This document shows, piece after piece, positions 51,116-64,000 of a stretch of DNA of 64,000 bases; the stretch's first letter is position 1, and each line of letters begins with the position of its first letter. The stretch comes from Callipepla californica brunnescens (Eukaryota; Chordata; Aves; Galliformes; Odontophoridae), in the NCBI GenBank assembly GCA_023055505.1, contig JALIRH010000002.1, positions 17,504,937 to 17,568,936 on the forward strand, in the 5' to 3' direction. A program made the translations under genes and the position numbers. Below the pieces are notes generated by a model. The model was not told the DNA's origin. It made no database searches and was given only the letters and a program-made list of their open reading frames with translations.

Positions 51116-54100
51116 AATGTTTCCTTATTGTTACTTATACTGCTGACAAAACTTTGATTAGACCAAATCAGTAGAGATCTTGGACATAAGACTAAGGAAA
51201 TTCAGGCTAAAATATTTTTCCCTATTTTTTCCCTATTTCATTTCTGGTCAATAGGGAGCTACAAGCAGAAAGTTACATCTGAGATTCAGTACAGAACTTT
51301 GAGCCTTGGACTCCAAATTTCTTCCTTGAGGATGGAAGAGACTATAACAGGGATACTGATTTCATCATTGACACTGACCTCTGTTAATCTCTGTCTCAAT
51401 CCTTCTTCCAGATCTCAACGTGGGTGAGGAGAATTCAGAGTTAGCTGAACTTGAACTTTGCTGTGATTTTTCCTTTTCTCCCACCAGTGCCATTCTAACA
51501 GTACAGCATGCTGTCTCACTGCTTCGGTACAGTAGGACCCCTTCTGCTACATGACTGAAGAGCTTGGAAGGTCCTGCATAATATGTCCAGCTCTGCTATA
51601 AAAATAAAACACTTACTTTTCTTTCAAAGAGAGGAAGAATTGAATTAAGTTCAAAACCTCCTATTACTTCTGTGAGTCAACTCCATATAATTCAATGAAG
51701 GAGGCTGGAGCTACAGGCAAGAGGGAGGAATCAGTACTCAGGTTTAAGAAACGTATGAAGAATTTAATAATTTGTATAAATGTAGAAAAGTTAAATTTTA
51801 ATTTTCTTTGTGAACATTTAATTTTCAGTGTTGTCTTTGATACTTACAATCCATAAATCAATTAATGGGAAGTGTGTTAATTAATGGGAACTACAGAATT
51901 AGCACAATGCACATCTGGATTCGCTGAAGTGGCGCTGAAGAGAGACATGAAGAGGAGTACCAAATATGGCCTATGTTTTCCTTTCCACTAAAAATGTTCC
52001 ACAGAGAATGACACCATGGGCATATTCATGACTTTAGGCTGGAGTCCTCCCTCACCTCCATGTGCTCAGTAGACATTATTTAATGAGTGTAAGTATCAGG
52101 CATCCTTATGGATAGCCTGTTACAGAAAACAAAAGCATTACTTTGCACAGCACATCTGGGATACTGTTGTGAAGTGCAGAAATACAAGCCAATTGCAATA
52201 AGAAACACCTGGTCTTCCAACAGCTCCATACCAGGGGATTTATCTTTCTAGTAAACAGTCATGTTCACTCTTTAAATGTCACTTATCAAGAGGGGGGTGC
52301 TGAAGGATGTTTTGTTCCTTCATAGTATTTCCAAACTACTGTAGATACTTGGTGAATCATTTCTGCAGTGGAACAACTATTTTGAAAACAAATCTTTACT
52401 TTTGATCACTGAGTTTTACTGCCAGAAAAGGCATATCTTTCTACCTAGAAGGCTATTAGCAATGTGAAAAAGAAAACCGTAAAGGATAATTTGCTAACGA
52501 CATTCTTTGAACATGCAAGAAACAAAATCATCATGTTATTTTCCAGCTAGGAACAAAGCAAAGAAATTCTACCATATGGATATAGTAGACGTTATTTTTC
52601 AGTAAAATATCAGTCCCTCAGGGAATTAATCAGACAAATATACTTATTTTTACAAGACTAAGCTGACAAGCACCTTAAATATTGCAAGCTGCATAAAAGA
52701 AAGCAGTCATAAACAGAGACTTCTCTGCACAAAAGTCTTCTAAAAGCTTCAGACACATTTAAAAGTAGTTTGTATCACCATTGCAACCTCACTTTGCTTC
52801 AGAAATACGCAGGTACACACGTATGAATACTTGTGCATTTGTGCATGAATAGATATATGTAGGTAGAAAGATTTTGGGGGGTCTTTTGTACCTTTGGTAT
52901 CTTATGTCTTCCCTTCTCTCCTCTTGGGTCCAGTAATGGTGTAACTAGAAAAAGTTGTGAATCATGATTTGAGATGAGAAGTAGATAACAGGAAGCAAAT
53001 ACTTCCTCCTGCATATGTCTTCTTGATTATTGTATGTTCCTGTTTCAGTTCAACTTGCTTGGAGCTTTTCACTCTTTTCTGGAAAAACAGATCTGATTTT
53101 CTGATTGACTGGGCTTTTGGGCTCTTGAGCTCAGGAGGAATATCTCTCACTGAATGAATGGCATAGACAGGACTACGTTTATGGTTCAGGCCATCTCTCT
53201 CTCTCCACACCCTTCTTGTTGGGCCAACATGTTTTTCTTGATCTAGGTGTAAGCACACACTGGGTCTTGTTTTGCTGAGAAATCAGGATTAAAAGCAGGA
53301 TCAGTAGAATTTGGGAACAAAACTGGAAGGCATGTAATGGCATAATACACTGTATTGAAAAAAAGGAAATACCTTTTTTCTCATATCCCTTTTTTCACCA
53401 TCTGCTGTGAGTCTCATAAAACCTTAGCCATAGTGTAGGCCTCTTCAAAGAAGAGGAAAACTGGATAAGAAAGGTAAGGGAGGGATATCAGAAATCCAAA
53501 GTGTAGAAGGAAGAGTTTTGGTGCTGACAGCTTCCCCTGACTAGCTGAAATGGACAACAACAGGAGAGATTTAGGAGATAATCTACTGTCACACAGTCAC
53601 ACACATTAGCACAGTTATGATCAACTTACAGCATACCTGACATGCCTTGTCCTTTCTTTTCATGATAATGTATTATAAGGCACTGTGGTGATAGCTGCAG
53701 AAACAGAAAGTAATTTTATACACCATTATGATTTTGAATACATTACAACATCTCAAACTTATTCCAACATCATTATAAAATTAAGGGGAAAATGGAATTT
53801 TAACTGCACACTGAATAGAGGACTGGAAAAAATAAAAATAAAGCAGCTGGCCACTGTCATGAGTGTCACAGATAGAAGCTCTTCTTAATATTTGTTATTC
53901 CAATTTGCATTCAGTAAGTTGTGGCTTAAACTTCTTACTCAGTTACTCGTAGTAAATCAGTGAGATTACTCACTTAGGCATTGCTAAGAATATACACTGA
54001 AGATACAGAACTGCATTACAGATTTTTCTAGAATGACAGCAGAGAATCCCTGGGCATGAGTTTTAAAAAAATAATTAGAGGAAATGTGAACCTATGTCTT

Positions 54101-56268
54101 GCAAGAAGGCAAATGTATCATAAAAAATATATGTGAGTTGGGATAAAAGGTCCTATTGAAATAGATTGCATTCTGGTATGGGAGTTCTGTGAAAAACTAT
54201 TTTGGAAGTTGGTTTAGAAAATAATTAAATGTAAAGTCATTTTAATATACAAATGTCTGACAGGAACTTGAAGTCCAACCCTTAACCCTGAAAAAAAGAT
54301 AAAATAAATTTAGATTAAAAAAGGATTTGAATTTCTCTAAAACCCACAGAAAATGTTACCATTTAGTAATGACATTCCCTTTCCATTTGACCCCAGCTTG
54401 ACATGCTGAATTGCTCTGAACATCCGCCATCATGTACAGAAAGTCTTACTTCTTAACTCTTGCTATACTAATTTGCACACAAAAGTACATTAAAAGAGAT
54501 GTTAAGGCTATGACATAAAATCATAAAAGCGGAAAATTCATAAGTAATTAGGAAACTATATACTATATAAAATGTTCCCAGTGAAAAAGAGCTGCTAATG
54601 TATCACAGAGAAGATAGAGGTCTATGAAAAAACAATGTAGTTTCCTGGTACATAAGACAATGTCCCCATTTTAGGGAAAAAAAAAATAAAAAAAGAGTGT
54701 AAGAGTGCAGCCAGTAAACAGAGACTTCTATAGTTATGTGTGCTTATAAAATTTATGGGGAATTCAGGGAAGAGAGCAAGAACATTAAACTGAAGTGTGG
54801 AAGACCTAAGACCTGCCTACAAAATACATTAGACCTCTATTCTTCTATGTAAACTATGTTTACGAGAGCATAAAAGGTGCCTCCAGCTCTTTCCTTTTTC
54901 TTCCTGCATAAGTAGATCAAAATCCAGTTGAAATCAGATGAAGAGGCAAAACGGGATTCAAACAATTCAGGAGCGAGAGCCCTTGATTCTTCATACATAT
55001 GGATGATTGGCATACTTCTGTCATGTGAACAGTTCCAGCATCTTCCAAAAGGCTTCAGGCACCACTAGATGTAAGCTTTAATATCTTGGCAGAATGTGCC
55101 TCAGTAAGCACAATGGGATTTGTTCTTGCCCCACTGATGTCAGTGAGGCATAAGGCTATGTCTTGGGTTTCTGGAAGATTCCATTGCAATCTCTTTGGGA
55201 AACTGCTTTGAAGAAAGGGATCAGGAGTTTATTTTGATGGATTTTTCTACATATTTAAAACATTAAGCCCAATTGTAAGAGCTAAATAATTAATCTCCGC
55301 TGTTCAGGGGCATAAACATTTTCCCCAAGGTAGAATTAATTGATGATGACATTGGGTACTTTTATTATCACCCCATCTATTTATCAAGAATACATGAGGT
55401 CTACTTTTCCCGGATATTGAGATAAACTACAGGCAGTAAATTTTTGCTTATACTGCAAAAGGAGGCTTGTCCTTTTGCTAGCACCTTTTGCAGAAAAAAC
55501 AAAGCTGATTGTGTTTCTGCAGATGCTATCCTGCAACAGCTTAAGACTGTCCAAGTCAGAGCTGACATACTTACAGCCCTTCCTGTGTCATCTATTTCTA
55601 CCCGATTCCCAATGGTGACTTAGTAAAGGGAGCAGTAATATGACTGAAGACAAAAAACAACTTTTTTTTAACAGATTAGTTCATTCCTAGAATCAGCACA
55701 TAGAGCTATTTCAAGACCAGGAATGTCTGCTTTGAAGAGACACCAGGAATAAGCAGTCAAGAGCTGGTGAAGGGAAGGCCGTTACAGATCCCACCTGGGT
55801 GAGTTTAGACATTGCAGAACTGGGCTCTGAGTTTCCTTCTTTCTGGTTTTATTTCTCTTTCTTGCTCTTGTACAGAATTTTCAGTAAATAAAAGCTAATG
55901 AAACATCTTGTGCTTACACTTAGCAAATATGTTTCGGTTAGAGATAAGCATCTGCTGTTGGAAGGCAGGCTGCTCTTTACATAAAAGAGTTAAACTTTTT
56001 CTTATGGACTGCATTGAGTGAAAGATGGTTGCTACATATTCCTGCATCAGAGGAATTCAATTAAGCCTAAAGTGCAATTGCTGGCGTTTGTTAATAGCAC
56101 TTTGCTGTGAGCTTTCTTTTCTTTTTTTTAATGAATTGAGGAACAATGAAAATCATACTCATTTTCCGAACTGAACAGTCATGTTGTTCATTGCTTGCAA
56201 GTGTTCAGATGATCACCTAGTGCCTGTGAAAGTATTTCCAGTTCTGAAATTATTGCACAGGCAGCATT
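51116..56268. other. AT-rich unique sequence, nothing recognised
   Basis: No gene, RNA gene or mobile element recognised; open frames do not resemble known proteins. An A-rich tract lies at 54676-54696. Confidence 0.5.
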
Positions 56269-56486
56269 TCAGAGAATCTCAGAATTGTCGGTACTGGAAG
56301 GTACCTCTAGAGGTCATCGAGTCCAATACCCCTGCCAAAGCAGCTCCCTATCCCAAGTTGCACAGGCAGGTGTCCTGACAAGTCAGGAACATCTCCAGAG
56401 GAGACACCACCACCTCTCTGTGCAGCCTGTGCCAGTACTCCGTCACCCTCACTGTGAAGAAGTTCCCACACACATTTGTGCAGAAA
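56269..56486 (-). mobile_element. CR1 LINE 3' fragment
   Basis: Minus-strand CR1, closely similar to the start of the copy at 13850. It starts with a reversed tail (CAGAGAATCTCAGAATTGTC), then GAGGTCATCGAGTCCAATAC, GTTGCACAGGCAGGTGTCCT and CACACACATTTGTGCAGAA. The match stops abruptly at about 56486, giving a clean 5' truncation. A minus-strand frame (56554-56348) keeps the CR1 C-terminal NVCGNFFTVRVTEYWHRLHR. Confidence 0.92.
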
Positions 56487-56700
56487 TCAGCTGAAAAAAA
56501 AAAAAAAAGTGAATCCAGCTGAATCAAAGCTTGGTGAAGATAAAATAGTTTCAAGGAGACCTGGTGTCAGGAAGTGGCAAGGACGAGACTGCCCCAAGGG
56601 GGAAGACAAGCTGGGAGTTGCTGATGAACCCAGCATAGATAGGGGAAGTGCCCTCATCAAGGAGATGCAGATAATAGTCTTATGAGGATAATAAAGGTAA
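56487..56700. other. GC-richer block between opposed CR1 copies
   Basis: After a 15-base A run (about 56495-56509) comes about 190 bp of balanced composition with an open plus-strand frame (56476-56685) including GVRKWQGRDCPKGEDKLG. No family recognised. It could be part of an unidentified repeat or old unique sequence. Confidence 0.35.
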
Positions 56701-57009
56701 GAGGAAGAAAAAAAAAAAAGCTACTGAGACAATTTTTTCCTCTATGTGTATTAAAAAAAATAAAAAAAATAATGCTTTACCTGAACTGATTTTGAGTATC
56801 TTAAACCAGCTCCCTAAACTACTTACTGGCATTCTGACTTTACTCACCATATTCAAATTGTAAGAATGACATTCATTCACTATCTGCTAGTATTCATCTC
56901 ATTAGCTTTTGGACTACATACTCATCAATTAACGCTTCCAAAGTCTTTTCTGAAGCCCTAGTCCTATACTTTTATTTGCATCTCACTTATTTTCCAGCAT
57001 GGTGCTACA
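56701..57009. other. AT-rich spacer
   Basis: Two A-rich tracts (56709-56721, 56752-56770) and unique AT-rich sequence. No gene seen. Confidence 0.5.
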
Positions 57010-57356
57010 AAGATGATGAGGGTCCTGGGTCTTCCCAATGTTAATAAATAACTGAAGGGTGTCCAGTGGATAGAGCCAGGCTCTTTTTGGTGGTGCAAAG
57101 GATAATGTGCACAAACTGCAACATAGAAATTTCCATATGAACATGAGAAAGAACTTTATTTTGGGGGTGACAGAGCACTAGAACAAGCTGCCCAGAGAGG
57201 TTGTGGAATCTCCTTCTCGTGATATACTCAAAACCTGCCTGGATGCTTTCTTGTGCAACATGTTGCAGGCAACTGTTGCATCATGGAGTTGGACTGGATG
57301 ACCTCCTAAGGTCTCCTCTCCCCCAGCCCCTAGAGTTCTGTGATTCTGTGATCTCT
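57010..57356 (+). mobile_element. CR1 LINE 3' fragment
   Basis: Plus-strand CR1 of about 345 bp: GATAGAGCCAGGCTCTTTTT (about 57069), CACAAACTGCAACATAGAAA, AGCTGCCCAGAGAGGTTGTG, GATATACTCAAAACCTGCCT, GAGTTGGACTGGATGACCTC, and the tail GAGTTCTGTGATTCTGTGAT to 57356. 5'-truncated. It faces the opposite way to the CR1 at 56269. Confidence 0.93.
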
Positions 57357-59790
57357 TACATTACAACTGTGAGGTTTCAGTTGGATCACTCTGATAACTC
57401 TCGTTCTTTCACTCTGAAGTCTTTTGTTCTCTCACCTCTAAATATCTCTTGGTCTAGCAGGTTTTTCTAAGTTTCACCCACTCCTTAAGTCTGTTGTTGT
57501 TTGCTGTTATATGTTATTGAAAAAGTGAAACAGCTAGAAATTGTTGGACTTTCTTTGAAAAATAAAGTTATGTTGCTATTTTCCTTGCCCACGTTTCTAA
57601 CCTCCCTATGATCCTTTGTATCACTTCTTGTTTCTTGCAATATCTCTCTGCTAGCTTACTATACAATAATATTGTTAACATGCTGGCCGCTGTTTCATCT
57701 TGAGATCATTAATTAAACTATTAAAGGCTGGAACTTCTCTATAAGAGTACCACTGCCCTCCACAGGAGAGAATGGCAGATATACTTAAGAGTGTCCAAAA
57801 TGACATTTCTGTAACCGCCACATCTTACAGAGAGTTCTCTTTGTTTCAGGTGGAAGAAATGTTTGATTGTCCGTGCAATGATTTGAAAGGTCAGATATAT
57901 GTAGATATAGTTCCACATAGCAGTCAGATAGCCTAGGAAACAAAGCCAGGCAGAAGCCCTGCAATGTCTATTCTCAAGAGATAGTTAGCACTTTGATTTT
58001 TTATTTCTGGGTGAGTGTTATCCTTGAATATTCCCTTCTCTACTATTTGATCAACAGTAGAAGGGAAAGCCAATATTATGGTCTTCTAGTGAAAACCTGC
58101 TTCATGCAATGTTTTCCAACTAGTTGCCTCTCCTTCTCTGATAAGCCATATCTTCAAGAGCAAACATTCCTTGTACTTTGGAAATGCTTTGGTTTTGGGA
58201 GCTCCTTGCCCGAAGAAGTGCCTCATTGTCTGCTCAGAAACACTTGAGTCTTAAATCTGATGAAATGATTCAGTGGACGATTTCTCCACTACAGTAATTA
58301 TCCTACATCTACACCTTCTTCTCAGCTTTTTGTTTGCTAAAGAGACACTGAATCATCCCATTCTGATGTGAAACTTTCATTTACATAGGGTCATTAGCTG
58401 CTACTGAACTGGATCAAAGAGAAAAAGCCCTCAGCCTTCCTTAGTGCCAGTTAGTCTGCTGAATTACATCCCTAGTTTGCTGTTACATGGTCCTGACGCA
58501 CCTCAACTGAAAGTGGAGTGTGGCAAATGCTGAATAACTGAATTCGAAAATAGGATGTATTTTTCACAAGGTAACATTTCTTTGGGCACATGAATATTTT
58601 TCTCTTTATCTAGAAGCTACTGATTAACTGCATTACAAAAGATCAGTTCCCAACACAGAGAATTAGGACTGGCCGCATCACTCTCATCAACATTAACAGA
58701 CGTGCTCATCTATAAAGTCAGTCCTTCTTTACCTTTACAAGTAGTGAAGTATTTTGAGATAAGACCATCACAGAAGGAAAGTGAGTAATATTCACTGTTT
58801 CACTTCTGGTATACCCAGGAGTGACTCCACAAACATCAGCAATAATCTGTTTCTTCTTTTGTTTCCCATAAATAAACAACAGAATGGCCACTTTTGCTTC
58901 TCATCATTTATAAACAACAATGTGAAGTGTTATCTCAGAAGGAAATTTTAGTAGTGAAATTACATATCCCTTACAAGAAGGGTTTATAATGGGAAACATA
59001 CAGAAGGAAGCTATACCCTTGGTATTGTAATTAAGCTTTTAAAACATCTGATCATACAGCGTTATTTGTTTTTTCTTTCTTTGATGAACTGATAAATGTC
59101 ACTTAATATTTGCATGAGCACTCAGTAGAAAAGCTGGTTTTCCTCAAAAGAAAAAAGCAGGCACAGTTATTCTGCCTCTACTGTATATAAGTTCCAAGTA
59201 GTACCTTGGCAGAATTATGAAATAAAAATGAATGCTTTTAAAGGCATTTATGGAGTCTGGGGAATAAATGATAGAATTTTCTTATATTTCTCATACATGC
59301 AGATAACAGATACATTTAATGCAAGAACGAAATAGAATTTTAATAGAATTTTTAACTAAAGATCTTGAAACAAAACTAGACATACATTTTAATTGAATTT
59401 CTGGCTCAAATTACAGCAAACCATTATAAATCATTAGGAATCAGTTTTAAAACTGCTTTCACTTTTACCCGTATTACAAACACAGAGGTAAGCTTTTACA
59501 GCTACAGATAAGTGTTAATAAATTACCCGAATTTCAAAATTAATGGCTGCCCGGCTGCTTTGGGGAGATATCATTGTGTTTCATGAATATTTTGATTTTG
59601 TGATTAGATCAAAATGCACTGAATTCCTAAACAGTCATAACTAAGGTCTGCTGATCATAAACTGTTCTTTTTTAATAAATTATATTCCTCACAAATCTGC
59701 TGATATGGAATAATTAGAAATTGGTTGCCTGCATTTACTGTAATATTTGCATGACTTTAGATCTCCACCTACTGATCTAGTGGCTGGCAG

Positions 59791-59813
59791 GAAATGTACA
59801 TTTTGTACATTTC
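59791..59813. repeat. Perfect 10-bp inverted repeat, 3-bp loop
   Basis: GAAATGTACA (59791-59800), TTT, TGTACATTTC (59804-59813): a perfect short hairpin or palindromic binding site. Nothing shows that it is transcribed. Confidence 0.85.
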
Positions 59814-62800
59814 TAAATATACCTTGCCTGCAGAGATAATGGTTTATATTGTGATGTTAAGAAGGTTTTTATTTGCAAAAAACAAAGAGGTGTCACTTGC
59901 CAGTTCTGGAAGACATTGATTAGGCTGTTTATGTCATTCCTATTCAGAACTTATTATTTACAGCTTTCCTGTTTCCTTTCCTTTGTAGGAGATAATGATC
60001 TGTCTCTTGTAAACTGCTTAAAGTGTGCCTATTTTCTCTTTTTTAGGGAGTCTCGAAATGCATTTTATAGAAGGCAAGCATATTGAAATGGAATGTAAAC
60101 GGTGTAAAATGCAGCATATTAATCGAAAATGATATCTGTCAATATAATCTTTAAATTAAGTGGTATACGAATATTTATAGTTAGCAAAAATGAAAATTGC
60201 AAATCCGTTTCTCATTGTGGAAGGCACGTGTATCTGAATGCGATCCTGTAAGACATATGCGCTCTGTAATTATATGCACTTACATTTTGGCAACTATTCA
60301 TTGTAACAGTACTGTACAGGCACATATCTGGGTTTTGCTACAGATCTCCTCTGAGGGAAGGGAGAGTGCATTGCTATCTGGCATTCAGTTCCGAGGACAT
60401 CCTAAGTACAGTGTCCCTATACATTCTTTGTAACCAGATACTTTAGAGAACATTTTGAATATGGGAATGTACCTTCACTTTTCTGGCATACCGGATAAAA
60501 ATTTACCTTACCTGTTAACGTTTACTCTGTATCAATGAGGCAGGCTACAGCCTACTGTAATACACTTAGATGACACCAGAACCACAGTACTAATAATATT
60601 CACTAGCTAAAATTAGAATAATCCTACACTTCAATTAAAAAAAATTGAAATTGTTACCATCACCATTGCTCTACTATGAGAATGATAATCAAAGAGAAAA
60701 TTCTGATGGCAGGCAAAATCCTCAGCTTTCTTTATTAAGTTGACCCTTCTGACTGTTTTTTCCTCAGAGCTCCTAGAGCTGCTCCTGCAACCCAGTGAAC
60801 AGCTTCTTACATACTGGACAACTAGAAGATATGCACAGGGATCAAGGACAAAGCTGTTAATTGCTCACAATAATGCCCTTCTGACATTTCGGCCAAGTCT
60901 TTTTGCTGATTATTTTATGGAATTTTTTGTTTGTTTCTTTGTTTTTCTCCCTGGCAGTGTGACCTACTTCTGCTAAAGATTAATACTGAGTTTTTTCAAA
61001 CATGAATCATACACTAACTCCAACTGATTAAATGCATTTTCTTTTTTAATCTAAACAGTATCAGTGGCATAGAAGAACAACTCCAGTGCCTCCACTTGTT
61101 GAGTGACATGTCTCAAACGAATCGTCATTAGCCCTCAAAGCTGCCACAGAAATGTTCATCTGTGTATAGAGTGCTTCTACACATGAGCAAACCTGACAGT
61201 TTGAGCAAGCACAGAATGTATGTGAAGATAAAACAGGGAATCTTAATTTTCTGTTCTTTCCACTGGCCACATAAGAGACCAGTTTCTTTGTCGAGTCCCT
61301 AGCCTGGCTCACAGGCTGCCAGGCCATGATTTGGTGCCTGATGCTGTGCTGACCCTACTTTAGCACATCATTACTAGCCCACCAGCATGTTCTGCTCAGA
61401 CACAAACCTGAGTGATATGGTTCATGTAGGGATTTTCTCATCCTGCATATATTAGCCAAACTTGTTTAGGTGCTAAAACTGGAGGGCTGCTCTGTCTTTG
61501 GTTCTAACAAAGGCTTCCTCAGCAAATGTTTCAGGATGGAAGACAGCTTCTGTAACATAAACTTTCCTGAAGAGGAGATACTCTCTTCATTAGCTATATT
61601 GGAAGCAGAGGAATACAAGTCTCCCAACTTAGGAATGTAAATTATACATGTAAAGTTTGCCAGGGAATACCAATGAACAGGCAAACTAATTATACAAATA
61701 ATTAGTAACCCTACAAAGACTGTTCTCAACAATTCATTAATAATTTAATTGATTTATTTCTAAACCGTTAAACTTGAGTCTACCCCTGGAAGGCAGAGAA
61801 ATAATCTCAAAAACACGACCGGAACAGGGCCAAATAAATAAACAGCCTGATACATCCTCCAAAACGCCTGACATCCAGGTTTGTGCTATGTAGAGCAGCG
61901 ACCTGCAGACTGAAAAAGCACATGGCCTAGAGTGAGAAAAGAAATGTTTTACTTTCAAAGCTGTGTTTGACCAAGATATCCTTTAGAAGTACTATGTTGG
62001 ACAAGAGAGCTGCTGCGGTTACACCAGGGAAGATTGTCTTATTTGAACCTAAAGATTTCTTTGAGAATCCTAATTCTACCCTGAGCAGATATTGCTAACT
62101 CCTATTGATGTTAGTTCTTCATGGGACAAAGTTTGGGCCTGAGGATTGTTAACTGCTATAATTCTTATGAAAAGAGAATATACATTTCTTCTTGCAAAGA
62201 AATAACAAGGGATAATCTGAAGTGCTCTAAGCCACCATCAGGAGGGAGAATTATTATCTTTTCTATTCACATGAGAAAAAGAACTTACATTTACGCTAAT
62301 ATTGACAGATCTTTGCAGACCAGAAGAGAAACAATCCTGCAGCCTAAGCAAAGCAAAGAGATCAGCCTCTGACACCCATTCAGAGAGCAGCTGCTGGTGA
62401 AAGAGAACAGAGGAGTTGAGCACCAGAGCCACAGACGTGTGCAGGGCCCGTTCGGGCTCACTAAGCAGCACAGCGATTTAGCAGATTTTGTAAAGCACCT
62501 ATTGTGTGGAGAATAAATAGAGTAAGATACGATCCCAAAATCTTCAGAATCATACACAGCGTAAGAAAGTTGGTGAGAATCAGTGTTCCGCTGCTGAATT
62601 ATTTGTACCTGTGTATGTTTGCATTAACGCTGGTGACTTCAAAGTGCCGTGGTGACAATGATTCTGCATAATGCCAAACAGCCGCGCGTGTTCCAACAAG
62701 GGGCAGGATTACATTTTGTGCGGTTCTGGTGCTATTTGCTTTGTTCAAATGCTTAATTGTATGCTAAACGACTGCAGACATGATCTGTTAGAGTTCAGTT

Positions 62801-63269
62801 TTTCAAGGGTACCTCAGGGAGTCGGCATCCACCTCCCCTTGACATGCAGCATGATTCCGGCAGGGAGCTCCCTGAGGTCCATGTGAATATCCCAGCCCTA
62901 TTGTGTGTTCCTGGGCAAACATGAGACAATCATTGTCCTGACTGGGGTGAGTTAATTAGTTAATATTTATATTGTGTTCTGTAGACTGTAAAGTGGGAGA
63001 GAAGTGCTAATGGCTCCTATTATTACATATTGAATTACAACCAGACAAAGTATGGGATGCCTCTCCTGCATCCTGTGAATGACAGCAATGAGCCAGAACC
63101 CCATCTGCATGGATGTTTGAGGGAGGAGATGTTAAAATACCGAGCCCCAAGAACAGCCTGGACAGCTTTTGAACATTCTGTGTCTAAAGGCTGATTGTCA
63201 CGGACTCAGTGACATGGGGAAAAGGCAGTAATATCCCCTTACTTCCAGGGAAGCAAAAGCCAAATACCC

Positions 63270-63659
63270 TTGCTAGGATCATGTGGAAATTCTGTATCAA
63301 AGATACAGTGCGCTCATATCCACTACTGCCTTGTGGCTCTAAACTGCAGGACCAATTCAGTGTATAGTCTGAAACAGTGCTTGGTCTGTGTCATTCAAAC
63401 TTTTGAGATTTGGGGCAACATTGCTAAGTCCTTCCTCAAAAAGCAGACTGATTCTTTTGATGCCCCCCATTTCTACTTTGGTATCCAGAGACTTTCTTCC
63501 ATTCCCAACCTGATCCACATCTGCAGAGTTGAGCTACCAGGATCTGATGACTGTGACATTCCAGTACAGAGACTGGGAAGATTATTTGCTTCTTATAGGT
63601 TTGTTTGGCAAAAATCTTATGTGTTAAAACCCATAAGAATTAAATGGATAGGAAAATAA
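63270..63659 (+). CDS. Unrecognised 129-codon open frame
   Basis: The longest single open frame in the window not explained by a transposon. It has no signal peptide, repeats or motif I recognise. Its composition (many C, H and S residues) is compatible with random DNA. No splice or promoter context was identified. Probably chance; kept only because its length is unusual for this base composition. Confidence 0.1.
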   Translation: MLGSCGNSVSKIQCAHIHYCLVALNCRTNSVYSLKQCLVCVIQTFEIWGNIAKSFLKKQTDSFDAPHFYFGIQRLSSIPNLIHICRVELPGSDDCDIPVQRLGRLFASYRFVWQKSYVLKPIRIKWIGK

Positions 63660-64000
63660 TGTTAGAAAGAGACATGGAAATACTGTTCATGTTGCTACTG
63701 CAGTTTTAGTCCTCTGCAGAGGAACATAAGAATCCAGTTGCCAGAAGTAACTGAGACACAGGGCTGGTAATATTTGTCTCATTGAAATCTCTCTTCATTT
63801 GCCTCTGTTTCATCAGAGTAGAGGATGGGAGGGTTCAGAAATGCACTGTTTCATTGGGACAGGATGAAAAAAGCTAATTTCTACCTATCAGTTACGTGAT
63901 AAAAGACCTTCAAGCTTCTCACTGGAACCAATTTACTGCCTGATGTGTGCAGGAACATCCCTATCATTATCGAGTTGAAATAGTATGCCTTCTGTTCAAA

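Larger units (their letters stand above)
57357..64000. other. AT-rich unique sequence to window end
   Basis: No gene or mobile element recognised. The 129-codon open frame at 63270-63659 (+) is the longest unexplained frame here, but its sequence does not resemble any family I know. Candidate conserved patches at about 59400-59700 and 62940-63060 are noted for dense TAATTA/ATTA motifs only. Confidence 0.5.

Noticed and set aside
62671..62886. RVPQG motif recalling the RT VPQG box
   Set aside because: The surrounding residues do not continue as RT, and no other LINE block is near.

Overview
This 64 kb window looks like bird nuclear DNA, most likely galliform (chicken or a close relative). The evidence is at least ten CR1 LINE 3' fragments, several ending in the bird-type octamer tail (repeats of ATTCTGTG), plus an internally deleted mariner that I recognise from memory as the chicken Galluhop/Mariner1_GG family. 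The sequence is AT-rich. I found no intact multi-exon protein-coding gene, rRNA, tRNA, CRISPR array or bacterial operon structure. It reads as a gene desert or the interior of a very long intron. Almost all open frames are chance frames or pieces of transposons, often on the antisense strand.

Layout. 1-13.8 kb is AT-rich unique sequence with an (AAAC)n microsatellite, one unexplained 50-codon open frame at 8.3-8.4 kb (minus strand) that looks exon-like, and a GC-rich block at 11.9-12.15 kb. 13.85-18.9 kb is a dense transposon graveyard: a 1.2 kb CR1 (minus) with recognisable reverse transcriptase, a deleted mariner, an ancient CR1/L3-like piece (plus), a CR1 (minus), and a 1.35 kb ancient CR1/L3-like piece (minus). 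18.9-23.4 kb is unique DNA with simple repeats. 23.4-24.57 kb holds a GC-rich block with a frameshifted coding-like reading frame on the minus strand, followed by two plus-strand CR1 tails. 24.6-44.7 kb is mostly unique AT-rich DNA with two small CR1 pieces, a weak MIR-like match and patches rich in TAATTA-like motifs that could be conserved non-coding elements.

44.77-46.27 kb is an old plus-strand CR1 covering much of the RT region. 49.59-49.97 kb carries a 126-residue open frame resembling the post-RT part of L1/Tx1-clade LINE proteins, a lineage that is nearly absent from birds. Three more CR1 pieces lie at 50.9-51.1, 56.27-56.49 and 57.0-57.36 kb. The rest, to 64 kb, is unique sequence with a perfect 10-bp inverted repeat at 59.8 kb.

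No genes work together here in the usual sense. The window records successive waves of non-LTR retrotransposons (very old L3-like, an L1/Tx1-like remnant, then avian CR1) and one cut-and-paste DNA transposon. All family assignments rest on my recognition of sequence motifs, not on a database search.
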